64,000 nt of DNA from G965215055 sp965215055 (GCA_965215055.1 OZ244046.1:1612001-1676000); one strand, 5' to 3'; shown: positions 1-9,790, counted from the first letter of the stretch. Translations and numbers: made by a program. The notes: generated by a model not told the origin, from the sequence alone.

Positions 1-1
1 T

Positions 2-763
2 CGTACCCGGGAACTTATCAAGATAGCACGGGCCGGAAACTGCCCGGGACTGCGCTTCTCTATAGTCTCACTGCGCCAGCTCGACCGGGTCTATGCAGCC
101 TTTACTGCCGAAGAGATGATGGACGTCGACTTGGCCTTGATCAATCGTGACTCCGTGCTGGCACTGGCGGACGTCGGCCGTGCTCGCGTCAAGGGTAATA
201 TCCTATCAAAGCGCATGGACCTGGAGCGGCATAAGCTGAGCAAGATCGATGATGACAGGATCCATATGCATCGCACCATCGCCTGCGTTTCGGGATTCCT
301 GATCGAACCTATCATGAAACGGGTTCGCCTGATTTCTCCAGAGCCTTGTTCCAATCGCTGGCCGGACGGCTATGTTGTTTTTGACGAGGAGCCCTTTGAA
401 AGCATTGATGAGTTTGCCCGCGCCATTAACCGTCTCGTCGAGCACAATATGCAACCGGACCCACCCGAATATCTTGCCTTGCAAAAAGGTGTGACGGTTG
501 AGCCGGCTACTCCAGTCAAGGTCATTGCTAAAGGTGGCGGCTGGAAAATGGATTTCACCACGACTGGTGGACGAGATATAAGCTACTTGCCTACCTTGGC
601 CAACGCTTTCCACAACGGCGCGGGCGTAGAAGAAACGACTAGGCGTATCGCCGGTCAGTTTGGAATCCAGGCGCGCTTGGTGCAGGACGATGTAGCTGAA
701 CTCTGGCGCAAAGGGGTGTTGATCGAGCTCATCTTTTCTTCCGCTACCGACACAATACAATGA
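2..763 (+). CDS. Unidentified RiPP-cluster protein, 5-prime end outside window
   Basis: The reading frame is open from the left edge without a stop, so the first in-frame ATG (116) is probably internal and the gene starts outside the window. I do not recognise the family. About 250 residues are visible. The last ~50 residues (around SYLPTLANAFHNGAG to ELWRKGVLIEL) look like a small winged-helix of the PqqD / RiPP-recognition type. That is inference from the pattern of a helix, an acidic stretch and a final GVLxEL strand. The stop codon overlaps the ATG of the SagB-type gene (ATGA), so the two are translationally coupled. By context it is a modification or leader-binding partner. No YcaO, ThiF or protease motif is visible in the part present. 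Confidence 0.7.
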   Translation, partial: RTRELIKIARAGNCPGLRFSIVSLRQLDRVYAAFTAEEMMDVDLALINRDSVLALADVGRARVKGNILSKRMDLERHKLSKIDDDRIHMHRTIACVSGFLIEPIMKRVRLISPEPCSNRWPDGYVVFDEEPFESIDEFARAINRLVEHNMQPDPPEYLALQKGVTVEPATPVKVIAKGGGWKMDFTTTGGRDISYLPTLANAFHNGAGVEETTRRIAGQFGIQARLVQDDVAELWRKGVLIELIFSSATDTIQ

Positions 764-2136
764 GTTTCATTGATCTAGCCAGGGAGCCGGCCTTTCATAT
801 TCGCTTGCTTGCCGGGTTTGCAATCAAGAAATCCGAGGATCAGTCTTTGTTAATCGTGACGAACCCGTTTGGGGAAGTGCCTTTTGGCCGATACGAGAAA
901 GGGTTTAAGGAAGCGAGCGTAATGCTGGAGGAGGGTGCCTCACTTGCTGCCCTGCGTGATAAAATCATTCAGGTGGGTGGTGTGCATCAAGCATCGGCTT
1001 ATCTCGTGCAACTGCAGCGTATGTTTGATTGGGGGATATTTGAGTTTCCGTTGATTGGCTTGGCAGGAGAAGGAGAGCTTGCGGTGATTCGACCGCAGAC
1101 GGAAGGTTTTTTGCCTGCCTTGGCAGCAGACGTGCCGCAGGCGGCACAGTTGGATCATTTCGCTCTTCTTCGAAAAGACAACGGTGCATGGCTTCTGGAG
1201 TCACCATTAGTAGGTGCTCGTTTTATTTTTTCTGATTTTTCAGCACTTGAAGTGCCACTGGTTCGCCGTGCTCTTTACGCAGCAGGGTTTTTGCAAGTTG
1301 AGCAGCCAAAGGCCAGCCCGCATCAGACTGCGCTTGCACAGTGGGAATTTCATGACCTCTTATTTCACACGCACAACCGGCGCGGCTGGCACCGTGATCC
1401 ATTTGGAGGCCTGTTTCCGTTTATCGACGAAATCGAGCCATTGCCAGCAGTCCGTCCACCCTGGCCTGGTGCGCGCATTTCACTGACGAGAGCCCCGGAT
1501 GGTACTGATGGAGAGCCTTTCGCTTCACTCTTGGAGCGACGCCGGTCTGAGCGCTTTTACGATGAAGACCATCCGATATCACTTGATGATTTGGGTGCCT
1601 TGCTTGACCGTGCGGCGCGCATTCGTTCATCTGAGTCTATCATGGTCAGTAATTTTATGAATCGGAGCACTTCATTTGAAATCACACGGCGCCCTTACCC
1701 AAACGGTGGTGCAAGTTATGAACTTGAGATATATCCTGTAGTTGATCGCTGTGAGGGACTGGAATCCGGCCTGTATCACTACGATGCATCGAGCCACGAG
1801 TTGGTACACATATCGGGGCGTACCGATGAGATCGAACATATATTTGTTCTTGCGAAAGCAGCTACCATGGGGATGGCAAACCCACAAATCGTACTTGCCA
1901 TCACTGCACGTTTTGCGCGGGTGATGTGGAAGTACAAGTCCATTGCCTATGGTGTCATCTTGCGCAATACTGGTGCGCTTTACCAAACCCTGTACTTGGC
2001 AGCAACAGAGCTCGGGCTCTCTCCCTGCGGTATTGGTAGCGGCGATTCTGCTTTGTTTGCCCGTGCTACCGGGCTTGACCCAGTCGTTGAAGGCACCGTC
2101 GGCGACTTTATATTGGGTGGACGACCGAGATCTTGA
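760..2136 (+). CDS. SagB-type flavin-dependent dehydrogenase (nitroreductase fold) of a RiPP cluster
   Basis: 458 residues. The C-terminal ~230 residues carry SagB hallmarks: LLERRRSERFYDEDHPIS, then a conserved block with ARFARVMWKYKSIAYGVILR, a GALYQTLYLAATELGL helix and the LSPCGIGSGD segment. These normally bind FMN in the nitroreductase fold. The first ~120 residues resemble the extra N-terminal winged-helix region found in long SagB proteins. In known azole-forming clusters SagB oxidises azolines to azoles next to a YcaO cyclodehydratase. No YcaO is visible here, so its substrate may be different (inference). The ATG overlaps the upstream stop (ATGA) and its own stop overlaps the next start (TTGA), giving a coupled three-gene unit. 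Confidence 0.88.
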   Translation: MSFIDLAREPAFHIRLLAGFAIKKSEDQSLLIVTNPFGEVPFGRYEKGFKEASVMLEEGASLAALRDKIIQVGGVHQASAYLVQLQRMFDWGIFEFPLIGLAGEGELAVIRPQTEGFLPALAADVPQAAQLDHFALLRKDNGAWLLESPLVGARFIFSDFSALEVPLVRRALYAAGFLQVEQPKASPHQTALAQWEFHDLLFHTHNRRGWHRDPFGGLFPFIDEIEPLPAVRPPWPGARISLTRAPDGTDGEPFASLLERRRSERFYDEDHPISLDDLGALLDRAARIRSSESIMVSNFMNRSTSFEITRRPYPNGGASYELEIYPVVDRCEGLESGLYHYDASSHELVHISGRTDEIEHIFVLAKAATMGMANPQIVLAITARFARVMWKYKSIAYGVILRNTGALYQTLYLAATELGLSPCGIGSGDSALFARATGLDPVVEGTVGDFILGGRPRS

Positions 2137-4652
2137 ACGTCGACGAGATCATCGCCCGGGCAGCACCGCCGCCAGAGAGGGCTGACCCGGACGTCTTTGA
2201 GACGGTTGCGACCGATGAGGAGTCTTTCGCCCGGCGCCGGATGAAACTGGTTAAGGCATTTGGTTCAGAAGCAAGACTGGCGGAACATGCAGAGACTCTT
2301 GGATTCACCACGGATGCCTGGCTTAATCGCTTCCGCGATGTGCGTCTTGTGGGAAGCATGCCGGACTGGGCTTGCACTTTTCATGCTTTATTCGAACAAC
2401 TTGATGAAGGGTCTGCCAAGGCCATTGATATAGCGCGGCACTGGATTCAAACTGAGCTCGAGGCAGCATGGCCGAAGAATCTACTCCGTGCTCCGGATGC
2501 TTTTGAAGGGGTGCTCGACTACTTGACGGGTCGATTGTATCAAGGGTCGTCAGCAACCTTTTACGTGGAACGCAAGCTGAGCCCCGCCACTCTGACCTGG
2601 GCGGACCGGTTTCGACGGAATCCAGCGCTGGCCTATATATTTGGCCAAGTTATTACGGACTGCCGCACTGACATGCTTTTGATTTTCCGCCGTATTGCAG
2701 CGGACTATTCGGTTTTTTCCCGCGAATTTTTCGGTAATGAAAATATTGGTGCATTGGTCGGGATTTCAGCAGGACTGGGTGATCCGCATGCCGGCGGAAA
2801 GTCGGTTGCGATTTTGCGCTTTGAACGCGGCGAAGTGGTTTACAAGCCGAAGGATCTGCGCATTACTACGGCCGTAGGCGAGATCATCAGGCAGTTGGAT
2901 GAACCCGGGCTTGTTCCGCCAGAGACATTAAACCGAGATGGCTATGCGTGGGAGCCGATGTACCAGCAAAGTCCGCTTGCCAGGCAAAGTGATGCCGCCA
3001 GTTTTTTTGGTGCGCTCGGCAGTTGGCTGGCTCTGCTCCAAGTCTTGGGAGGCAATGATTTCTGGTTCGATAACCTGATCGCGGATGGTGCCATTCCACG
3101 TTTCATCGACTTTGAGACTGTAACGCAACCTGCCTGGAGGTGGCCAGACGATGTTCGCCCGCTTCTCAATCCTGGGGCAGCACTGCTCAAGACGGCGCCC
3201 ACTGGTACGGGCATTCTGCCCTCCCTGGTCCCCGTCCGTGACGGGCAGGATGCAACTGACATCGGTTGCCTGGCTCGTCCCGGGGTGCACAACACGCCAT
3301 TGCCGAGCTCTGATCAAGAAGAGGTGGTTACCTGGAGTGAAGACCGATTTGCTCCACACGATCCCTCTGGTGTTCCCATGGACGCGGCTGATCATTTCGA
3401 TTTTTTTGAAGATGGGTATATTCGGGTAATTCGAAAGTTTTCTTCACCGGTACTTCAGGGCGACGTTATACGGGCGTTGCAGAAAGTGGCTACTTCAACG
3501 GTTCGGATTATCCGCATGGATACTTGGACTTGCTACCGAGCTATCAACCGCAGTTGTATTCCGCGTTTCCTTGCTGACGGTGTCTGGCGTGAAATTGAAT
3601 TGCATGCTGTATTACCAGAGCAGAGCGGGAAAATACAAGGTGAGATTCGTGAGGCTGCAGTGCGCGATATGCGCCGCCTGGACGTACCGCTTTTTCAGAC
3701 AACTCTGGATTCTCTGGACCTATTTGGAGTCGATGGTGAACGGCAGCCTGATTTCTTTGAAGCTAATGTAATATCGACGGTGCAGGATCGCGTGCAGACG
3801 ATTACCAAGCTTGCCGAAGACGAGAGCAAGGCTTGGTTGTATTCCGGATTCGGGATGCGTACCGGCAACCCTGCTTGGCGCCGTCCAACACGGGCGTCTC
3901 TTCCTCCTGCCAGTGCTGCCGACTTGTTGGCTTGGGCGGATGAGATTGCGTCCGATATAGTGCGCCTTGCTATTACTGCTGGGAATGGTGCTCCAACTTG
4001 GATTGGCCTGATGCATGATGTTTTCAATGGCTGGCAAGGATTGGGCTCGCTCACTTTTGACGTTCTTACGGGCCGGGCTGGTTTAGCCTTGGCGTTGTTT
4101 AAATTGGCTCGATCGCTGACCCGCCCTGATCTTGCTGCTTTGGCCTGTGAAACCCTTGTCGGCGCAGGACAGGACTATATTGAATATCTTGATATGTGCC
4201 TTCCCTTGGGTGCCGGTTATGTTGTCGGTGGCGGCGGTCTCATTACCACGCTGGCGCAGGAGTCTGAACTTCGTCCACAGGCACGTCAGGTTTTTGATGC
4301 AGCGTCAGGGAAGAAAATATGGATGCAATCAGGTGAAGACTTCATCTCGGGTCTCGCGGGCTGGCGCGAAGCTGCTCGCACGCTCGACGAGCCGATGCCT
4401 TCTTCACACGGCAAAGGCCGCCCCTATGCGCCGTCTGCCAAAGTTCGGCTGAAACGCTGGCTCGAGCCGAAGCATAATGTACCTCTTTGTCCCAGTCCTC
4501 GTGCAGCGGCCTGCCTTCGCCGGGACCGGGACAGGCACGGAAGCTGGTTTGCTGCCAAGTGGATAGATGATCGGCATAATCTTTCCGGTATTGATGGTGT
4601 TTCTGCACTTGCGTTGGATTTTGTACGGCTGGCAAAAACCGCGGGCAACTGA
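2133..4652 (+). CDS. LanM-like lanthipeptide synthetase with a shortened, zinc-site-less cyclase domain
   Basis: 839 residues from a TTG start overlapping the previous stop (TTGA). The DUF4135 dehydratase domain is clear: GLGDPHAGGKSV with D217 and H219, VVYKPKDL with the kinase lysine at ~238, GGNDFWFDNLI, PRFIDFETV with D326, and the activation segment RIIRMDTWTCY with R461 and T464/T466. In the usual D-x-H-x-x-N motif the His is replaced by Trp311 (D309, N314 kept). The C-terminal LanC-like toroid is only ~200 residues instead of ~400. An FDVLTGRAGLALAL repeat, a DFISGLAGWREA repeat and a final NLSGIDGVSALALDF repeat remain, but I find no W-C-x-G or C-H-G zinc motif. It may dehydrate or phosphorylate Ser/Thr without cyclising (inference). 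The remaining possibility is a recently deleted, decaying gene. Confidence 0.85.
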   Translation: MNVDEIIARAAPPPERADPDVFETVATDEESFARRRMKLVKAFGSEARLAEHAETLGFTTDAWLNRFRDVRLVGSMPDWACTFHALFEQLDEGSAKAIDIARHWIQTELEAAWPKNLLRAPDAFEGVLDYLTGRLYQGSSATFYVERKLSPATLTWADRFRRNPALAYIFGQVITDCRTDMLLIFRRIAADYSVFSREFFGNENIGALVGISAGLGDPHAGGKSVAILRFERGEVVYKPKDLRITTAVGEIIRQLDEPGLVPPETLNRDGYAWEPMYQQSPLARQSDAASFFGALGSWLALLQVLGGNDFWFDNLIADGAIPRFIDFETVTQPAWRWPDDVRPLLNPGAALLKTAPTGTGILPSLVPVRDGQDATDIGCLARPGVHNTPLPSSDQEEVVTWSEDRFAPHDPSGVPMDAADHFDFFEDGYIRVIRKFSSPVLQGDVIRALQKVATSTVRIIRMDTWTCYRAINRSCIPRFLADGVWREIELHAVLPEQSGKIQGEIREAAVRDMRRLDVPLFQTTLDSLDLFGVDGERQPDFFEANVISTVQDRVQTITKLAEDESKAWLYSGFGMRTGNPAWRRPTRASLPPASAADLLAWADEIASDIVRLAITAGNGAPTWIGLMHDVFNGWQGLGSLTFDVLTGRAGLALALFKLARSLTRPDLAALACETLVGAGQDYIEYLDMCLPLGAGYVVGGGGLITTLAQESELRPQARQVFDAASGKKIWMQSGEDFISGLAGWREAARTLDEPMPSSHGKGRPYAPSAKVRLKRWLEPKHNVPLCPSPRAAACLRRDRDRHGSWFAAKWIDDRHNLSGIDGVSALALDFVRLAKTAGN

Positions 4653-4804
4653 CGCATTACGTTCACAGGAGTTGTATCTGTGTAGATTGTGACACCATAC
4701 CCCTATTCTCAATTGACCTTACGGATACTTTTCAAATAGCTTTAAATAATTGTGTTTCTGTATTACCATATAGATATTATCTGATTTCCAGGGGGAATGC
4801 GGCC
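4653..4804. other. Intergenic, no gene seen
   Basis: This AT-rich spacer separates the LanM-like gene from the transposase remnant. I see no convincing terminator hairpin, and no inverted repeat clearly pairing with sequence downstream of the remnant. Confidence 0.5.
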
Positions 4805-5359
4805 ATGGCGCGACCGGTTTCTGTATTGAAACTAACGAAGGAAGAAAAGCGCGAGTTACAGCGTCGGATAAGCACCGACACAACAGCCAAGCGCGATCAT
4901 TTTCGCGCCCGCATTGTACTGCTGAGGTCGGAAGGGGTGAAGCAGAAGGACGTGGCGGACCAGCTTGGAGTTAGCTTGGTAACGGTAAATAAATGGTCGC
5001 AACGGTTTGAACGTGAAGGACTTGACGGCCTTCGCGACCGGGCTGGGCGCGGCCGCAAATCATCGATTCCACCGTCAATAGTCCAGGAAGTGATTGGGTT
5101 GGCGACGCAAATTCCACTAGGAAGGATGCGCGCGAGGAGCACGCGGGAGATAGCAGCAAAAGTCGGTATTTCACCGGCAAGTGTCCGGAGGATTTGGAGT
5201 GCCAACGAAATCAAACCTCGTCGAAAACTAATGGTCAAGGCTTTGAATGATCCGCAATTGGAGGCTAAACTGTGGAACATCATTGTGGCCTGTGCCTCGA
5301 TTCTTCAGGTAAGTCCTCCGCGTGATGATAGAAATGCCATTGAGCACAACGAGAACTAA
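4805..5359 (+). pseudogene. Truncated, frameshifted IS630-family transposase
   Basis: The first ~155 residues match the N-terminal helix-turn-helix half of IS630-family transposases: RARIVLLRSEGVKQKDVADQLGVS, then KWSQRFEREGLDGLRDRAGRGR, then IAAKVGISPASVRRIW. Family members continue with a DDE catalytic domain beginning around a GLYLxPPxxALxLxxDEKS motif. Here the frame departs near position 5280 after ALNDPQLEAKLW. A neighbouring frame continues as GLCLDSSGKSSA and then stops, which looks like the expected next segment after a frameshift. The DDE domain is absent downstream. This is a dead insertion remnant within the RiPP locus, between the maturation genes and the tolC-like gene. Confidence 0.85.
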
Positions 5360-5466
5360 TTGTCCATAGGATATGGCATCGCAACTACAGCTTTTTCTTG
5401 TTTTGTAGTAGCAAGTCAAAGAGGCTAGTGTATCTATCGCTTAACTTCTTTTATCAAAAGCAGGGG

Positions 5467-6870
5467 ATGAGCTTTTTCCAGCTCGTTGTTCTAGCGGTAC
5501 TTTTTACGGTTGTTGCGCCTGCCCATGCGTTGACTATTGAGGAGGCATTGGCCAAGGCCGCCCGCGAAAATCCGACTTTGCGTGCCGCGCGTGAGGCCGC
5601 CCGCAGCCGGCACGAAGGGGTTCCTCTCGCCCTGTCAGCCTGGATGCCAACCCTCCAGGCATTCGGCAGTCTCACCGAGAGCGATTATAGAGAGGCAAAC
5701 ATGTATTCTAATTCGCCGCATTTTGGCAATCCCGAGCCACACTTTAGAGACCGCAGCGATACCTGGTCGAGAGGGCTTTCCCTGACTCAGAATCTTTTCC
5801 GCAGTGGCAGGGATATGGCAAGGCTGTATCAGGCCTCCGAAGAGGTGCTGCGCAGCCACGCCAGCGTCGAAGAAGTGGAGCAGACGCTGTTTCTGCGCGT
5901 GGCTACAACCTATCTGGACGTGATTCGCGCCAAGCGCACTGTCGACCTGCGCGTGGCGTCTCTGGTAGCTTTCGAAGAGCGTTATCGCGAGACTGAAGCG
6001 CAGTTCCAGATCGGAGACCGCACTCGCGCCGATTTGGCGCAGGCCGAAGCCGAGCTGAAGATTGCATCCGCAGATGTAGTTTCAGCAAAGGCCGAGCTTG
6101 CTGCGCAGCGCGCCTTGTTTGAAGAACTGGTTGGGATGCCGCCCGCAGGTCTCAGTCCGGCGGATGAACCACCCGGTCTGCCGGAAACATTGGAAGAGGC
6201 GCGTCATTTGGCGCAGAAGGATCATCCGGCGATACACGTCGCCGAGTACGGCCTGCGTGCTGCCGGATATACAGTGAAAGCCGCCGCAGGAAAGCTGGGG
6301 CCAAGCGTTGACCTGGTAGGCTCGATCAATACCACCGATCAACTACACCGGACAACGAGTTTCCGCCGTGAACTGGATACGATTAATAGAAGCCTGTCTT
6401 TGGAGTTGACGGTCCCGTTGTACTTGGCCGGTCGGGTTGGGGCAGAGGTCCGCCAGGCAAAACATGGCCAGGTGCAATATCGTAACCAATTGTTGGCCGC
6501 CCGGCGCAAGGCAGTGCGAGAGGCAACTGCCGCCTGGCGTGACCTGGATGCGGCACGTTACTGGCTGAAGGCGACTGCCGCTGCGGTTACAGCGTCACAG
6601 GTGGCACTGGAGGGAATTCTGCGCGAGGCAGCGATAGGCGAACGTACCACGCGTGAGGTGCTGGATGCCGAGCGGGATTTTGTCTCGCGAAGAGTCAGTG
6701 CGCTGTCGGCGGAACGTGACGTCATTGTACGAGCGTATACCCTTCTCGGTGTGGTCGGTGCACTGACGAGTCGGCGACTTGGAGTTGAAGGGTTGCCTGA
6801 TCTTGACCGCGAAGCCGAGCAGACGCGGTGGAACCTGATGCCTGGCATTCTCTCAATTGGCGGGGACTAG
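5467..6870 (+). CDS. TolC-family outer-membrane efflux protein
   Basis: 467 residues from ATG 5467. The frame is open further upstream (TTG at 5398), but the downstream ATG gives a good signal peptide, MSFFQLVVLAVLFTVVAPAHA, followed by LTIEEALAKAARENPTLRAA, the usual mature start of TolC-family proteins. The two long coiled repeats typical of the family are visible (VEQTLFLRVATTYLDVIRAKR; second half KAVREATAAWRDLDAARYWL). It should form the trimeric outer-membrane channel for the HlyD/ABC exporter encoded on the opposite strand just downstream. The stop codons of this gene and the convergent ABC gene overlap at 6867-6870. It is the only outer-membrane component in the cluster. Confidence 0.9.
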   Translation: MSFFQLVVLAVLFTVVAPAHALTIEEALAKAARENPTLRAAREAARSRHEGVPLALSAWMPTLQAFGSLTESDYREANMYSNSPHFGNPEPHFRDRSDTWSRGLSLTQNLFRSGRDMARLYQASEEVLRSHASVEEVEQTLFLRVATTYLDVIRAKRTVDLRVASLVAFEERYRETEAQFQIGDRTRADLAQAEAELKIASADVVSAKAELAAQRALFEELVGMPPAGLSPADEPPGLPETLEEARHLAQKDHPAIHVAEYGLRAAGYTVKAAAGKLGPSVDLVGSINTTDQLHRTTSFRRELDTINRSLSLELTVPLYLAGRVGAEVRQAKHGQVQYRNQLLAARRKAVREATAAWRDLDAARYWLKATAAAVTASQVALEGILREAAIGERTTREVLDAERDFVSRRVSALSAERDVIVRAYTLLGVVGALTSRRLGVEGLPDLDREAEQTRWNLMPGILSIGGD

Positions 6871-9788
6871 ATGAGTTGGCGCTTGGCCAGTGCAGTGAAG
6901 GCGCCGTTTTTTTCCATCAAGTCGTCATAGGTGCCGCTCTCGACGATTCGCCCTTCTTCCAGTACGTAGATCAGGTCGACGTTACGAATCGTGCTGATGC
7001 GGTGAGCGATTACCACGCGAGTAACGCTCAGCTTTTCCAGGGATGTCTGCACCAGCAACTGGGTGCGGTTGTCCAGGGCGCTGGTAGCTTCGTCAAACAA
7101 CAGGATGCGCGGCTTGTGTGCAAGTGCGCGGGCAATCAGCAGGCGCTGTTTCTGTCCACCGGAAAGACCTACCGCACCTTCGGACAAAACCGTGTGCAAG
7201 CCCATCGGCATGCTCCGGATGTCTTCTTCGAGCCCGGCTGCACGCACCGCAGCCCAGGCTTCGTCCATGGTAAGCGTGGACGAGCCGGCAATGTTCTCGA
7301 AAATACTGCCGGGGACAAGCTGGCCATTTTGCAGGACGACGCCCATGTGCCGACGGGCAGCAGGCAGGTTGAGACTGGCCAGATCGTATCCGTCAAGGAA
7401 TACCGTACCCGAATCCGGTTGTTCAAAGCCTAGCAGCAGACGGTAAACCGTCGATTTGCCGGAACCGGACGGGCCAACGAAGGCGACGTAGTCGCCCGGG
7501 TGGATATGAAAGGATACCTCCTTGACCGCGTCCGGACCTTCTGGCAGGTAGCGAAAGGTAACATCCGCGAATTCAACCTCTCCGGAAAGATCTTGTGGGT
7601 CGATGCCGGAGGTGGTGGTCTCCGGCTGGGCTTCGAGAATTGGTTGCACCCGTTCGAATAACGGGATGACGGATGCCACGGTTGTCCATGCACTGGTCAG
7701 GCCGATCACTGCTGCTGCAAACTGCCCGAAAGCGGCGTTAAACGACAGAAAAGCGAGGAGGTCGAATGAAGGTTGTGTTTCCCCTTCGAGGAGCATGTAC
7801 CAGATGAAGGCAAACAGGCCGAGCAATGCCATCGGCATGAACAAGCTGTTGACGGCGTGTTGGCCGGCCGCCCAGTAACGTGCAGAGAGCGTTTCCTTTT
7901 TTTGTCTGGAGTATTGTTCTGCCCAGCGCAGAAGCGCGTAACACTCGGCGTTGGCCACCCGCAGCTTGGAGAGTCCCGTAATCATCTGGAAAATGAGGCC
8001 ATCAAGCATACCCTGTATACGGAAAGCAATACGATGATGGCGCATCTGGCCTCGTGTAAAAATCCATGTAATACCGACCAGCACCAATACAAGGCCAGCT
8101 GCACAAAGAGCCAGCGACCAACTGTAATAGAACAGCAGTGCAAAGCTGAAAATAGAAAACATGCCACCGATTACGGCGTTTGCAGTAGCTCCGGTCAACA
8201 ATTGCCGAATTACTCCGATGCCGTTTGCCCGGTCAGCCAGGTCACCAGCGGTAAAGTTTCTGAAAAACGGTGCCGGCAGGGAGATCAGCCGGCTCCAGAT
8301 AGCGGCTTGCAGGCGTTCATCTACCCTGCCTTCAATTCTGAGCTGTGCAAAGGTGCGCACGATGTCGAACGTGACAGTGCCAAAAGCTGCCAAGGTTAAT
8401 GCCGCAAGGGCAGCGATCCACTGTGCCGTATCCACGCGTGGAATGATATCGACCAGAAGGTGGCCGGTCAGGATTGGCAGTAGCAGAGCGACCAGTGCGC
8501 CGAGCACGGCCATGCCGAGCACGGTCATTATGTCTCGCCCGTGTTTACGAAATGCGTGAAGCAGCGCATTTTTGCCGTCCTTCACACGGTCGGGAAAAGG
8601 CATGTAAAGCATCATGCCAGTATGCTGTAACTTGGTGGTTTCCTGGTTACCTACCGGTAAATCGGCGCCTGTTTCCGGGTTCACTGCATGGTAAGTACCG
8701 CGCCCGTCTGGAAGCAGGCAGAGCGGTTGTCGAGTCTCGGTCGTGAAACCGATGAAGGCAGGTCCGTCCCGACGATGCCAGCCTGGAGTCAGCGCAATCG
8801 GCCGCGTACGAGCGTTTGATGCGTGCATGAGCGATTCGAGAGATTCGTTCTTGCCTTTTCCCTGCGAAACGTTCGGCAGATCGAGGGAGATGCCGTGGAA
8901 TTCGGCAATCAGGTTTACCGCTGCACGCAGTGGCGTGGCAATTTTGGCACCGGCAGGTGCTATTTTGTCCCTTCCGCTTCCCAGGGTACTGTCCAAATGC
9001 TGGAAGACGCGGCCCGTGATGGTGTGGCGGGCTTTACTTGCATCTCGACGGCGTTGTTGCAGGGATTGGGTTGCTTCGGCCATGGCAATGTTCGAGAACT
9101 CCAGGGTTCGTGTGCCGAAACGGTCGAAAGCAGGCCAGAGTTGATTCTTGATAAGGACAGTTGGCGTGTACACGGCTGAAACCTCGGTATCCATGTCAAG
9201 GTCGACCCAGACTCGCTCAGACAACGGGAGGGCCGGGTCCTCCGGTACCACAATCATATCCTGGTGTCCGATGAACCGTACAGGCTTGTTGGCGGAAACC
9301 CAGATGGTGTCAGAATGCTGCGCACTCAGGGAGGACCCTGCAGGGTAGGGCACGTTGGGCTCGGCCTCCAACAGCATGGCATTTCGTGGCGTGTATTTAC
9401 CCCGGGCCATGAATTCCGACAGGCGGATAATCCATGCGTCTACCCAGATCGTTGAAGCAATGTCAAAGCTGTCTGCGGAAATTCCCTCACGTTCTCCCTT
9501 GATGATAACGGTATCCCGAGAGGGTACGGCAAGCAGGGCGCGAGCTTGATTTACCTGCCCCGGTGCTGCGAATATGGGGGTGCCGAAGGCCATGCCGTCG
9601 GTCGGGATGCGGGTAATAAAAGGCCGCCGGTCGACTGGTTTTTGGTTGTGGAGTTCGACTGCAAAAATATCCAGGCAGCCCTTCTCGACGTAATAGACGT
9701 GCTCGGGATTGTCCAGCAAAAATGGCTGATCGCCTCCGGTCTCGAAAGACCGGCCACGGATACGCTCGATGATAGAAGGTTCGGCCAT
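6867..9788 (-). CDS. NHLM-type bacteriocin ABC transporter, ATP-binding/permease protein
   Basis: 973 residues, the size of the NHLM bacteriocin-system ATP-binding family. The first ~400 residues are soluble, starting with a cyclic-nucleotide-binding-like beta region (FLLDNPEHVYYVEKGCLDIFAV). A six-helix ABC exporter membrane domain follows (e.g. MTVLGMAVLGALVALLLPIL). The ATPase domain has Walker A GPSGSGKST, signature LSGGQKQRLLIARAL and Walker B ILLFDEATSALD. Unlike its neighbour it has no C39 peptidase. Its ATG lies 2 bp after the stop of the peptidase-ABC gene, so the two are co-transcribed and probably act as a pair. The N-terminal domain is a feature of NHLM systems whose role I cannot state. 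Confidence 0.92.
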   Translation of the reverse strand: MAEPSIIERIRGRSFETGGDQPFLLDNPEHVYYVEKGCLDIFAVELHNQKPVDRRPFITRIPTDGMAFGTPIFAAPGQVNQARALLAVPSRDTVIIKGEREGISADSFDIASTIWVDAWIIRLSEFMARGKYTPRNAMLLEAEPNVPYPAGSSLSAQHSDTIWVSANKPVRFIGHQDMIVVPEDPALPLSERVWVDLDMDTEVSAVYTPTVLIKNQLWPAFDRFGTRTLEFSNIAMAEATQSLQQRRRDASKARHTITGRVFQHLDSTLGSGRDKIAPAGAKIATPLRAAVNLIAEFHGISLDLPNVSQGKGKNESLESLMHASNARTRPIALTPGWHRRDGPAFIGFTTETRQPLCLLPDGRGTYHAVNPETGADLPVGNQETTKLQHTGMMLYMPFPDRVKDGKNALLHAFRKHGRDIMTVLGMAVLGALVALLLPILTGHLLVDIIPRVDTAQWIAALAALTLAAFGTVTFDIVRTFAQLRIEGRVDERLQAAIWSRLISLPAPFFRNFTAGDLADRANGIGVIRQLLTGATANAVIGGMFSIFSFALLFYYSWSLALCAAGLVLVLVGITWIFTRGQMRHHRIAFRIQGMLDGLIFQMITGLSKLRVANAECYALLRWAEQYSRQKKETLSARYWAAGQHAVNSLFMPMALLGLFAFIWYMLLEGETQPSFDLLAFLSFNAAFGQFAAAVIGLTSAWTTVASVIPLFERVQPILEAQPETTTSGIDPQDLSGEVEFADVTFRYLPEGPDAVKEVSFHIHPGDYVAFVGPSGSGKSTVYRLLLGFEQPDSGTVFLDGYDLASLNLPAARRHMGVVLQNGQLVPGSIFENIAGSSTLTMDEAWAAVRAAGLEEDIRSMPMGLHTVLSEGAVGLSGGQKQRLLIARALAHKPRILLFDEATSALDNRTQLLVQTSLEKLSVTRVVIAHRISTIRNVDLIYVLEEGRIVESGTYDDLMEKNGAFTALAKRQLI

Positions 9789-9790
9789 GA

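Noticed and set aside
6828..9179. + strand ORFs opposite the ABC transporter genes
   Set aside because: They are antisense shadows of the high-confidence NHLM ABC coding regions.
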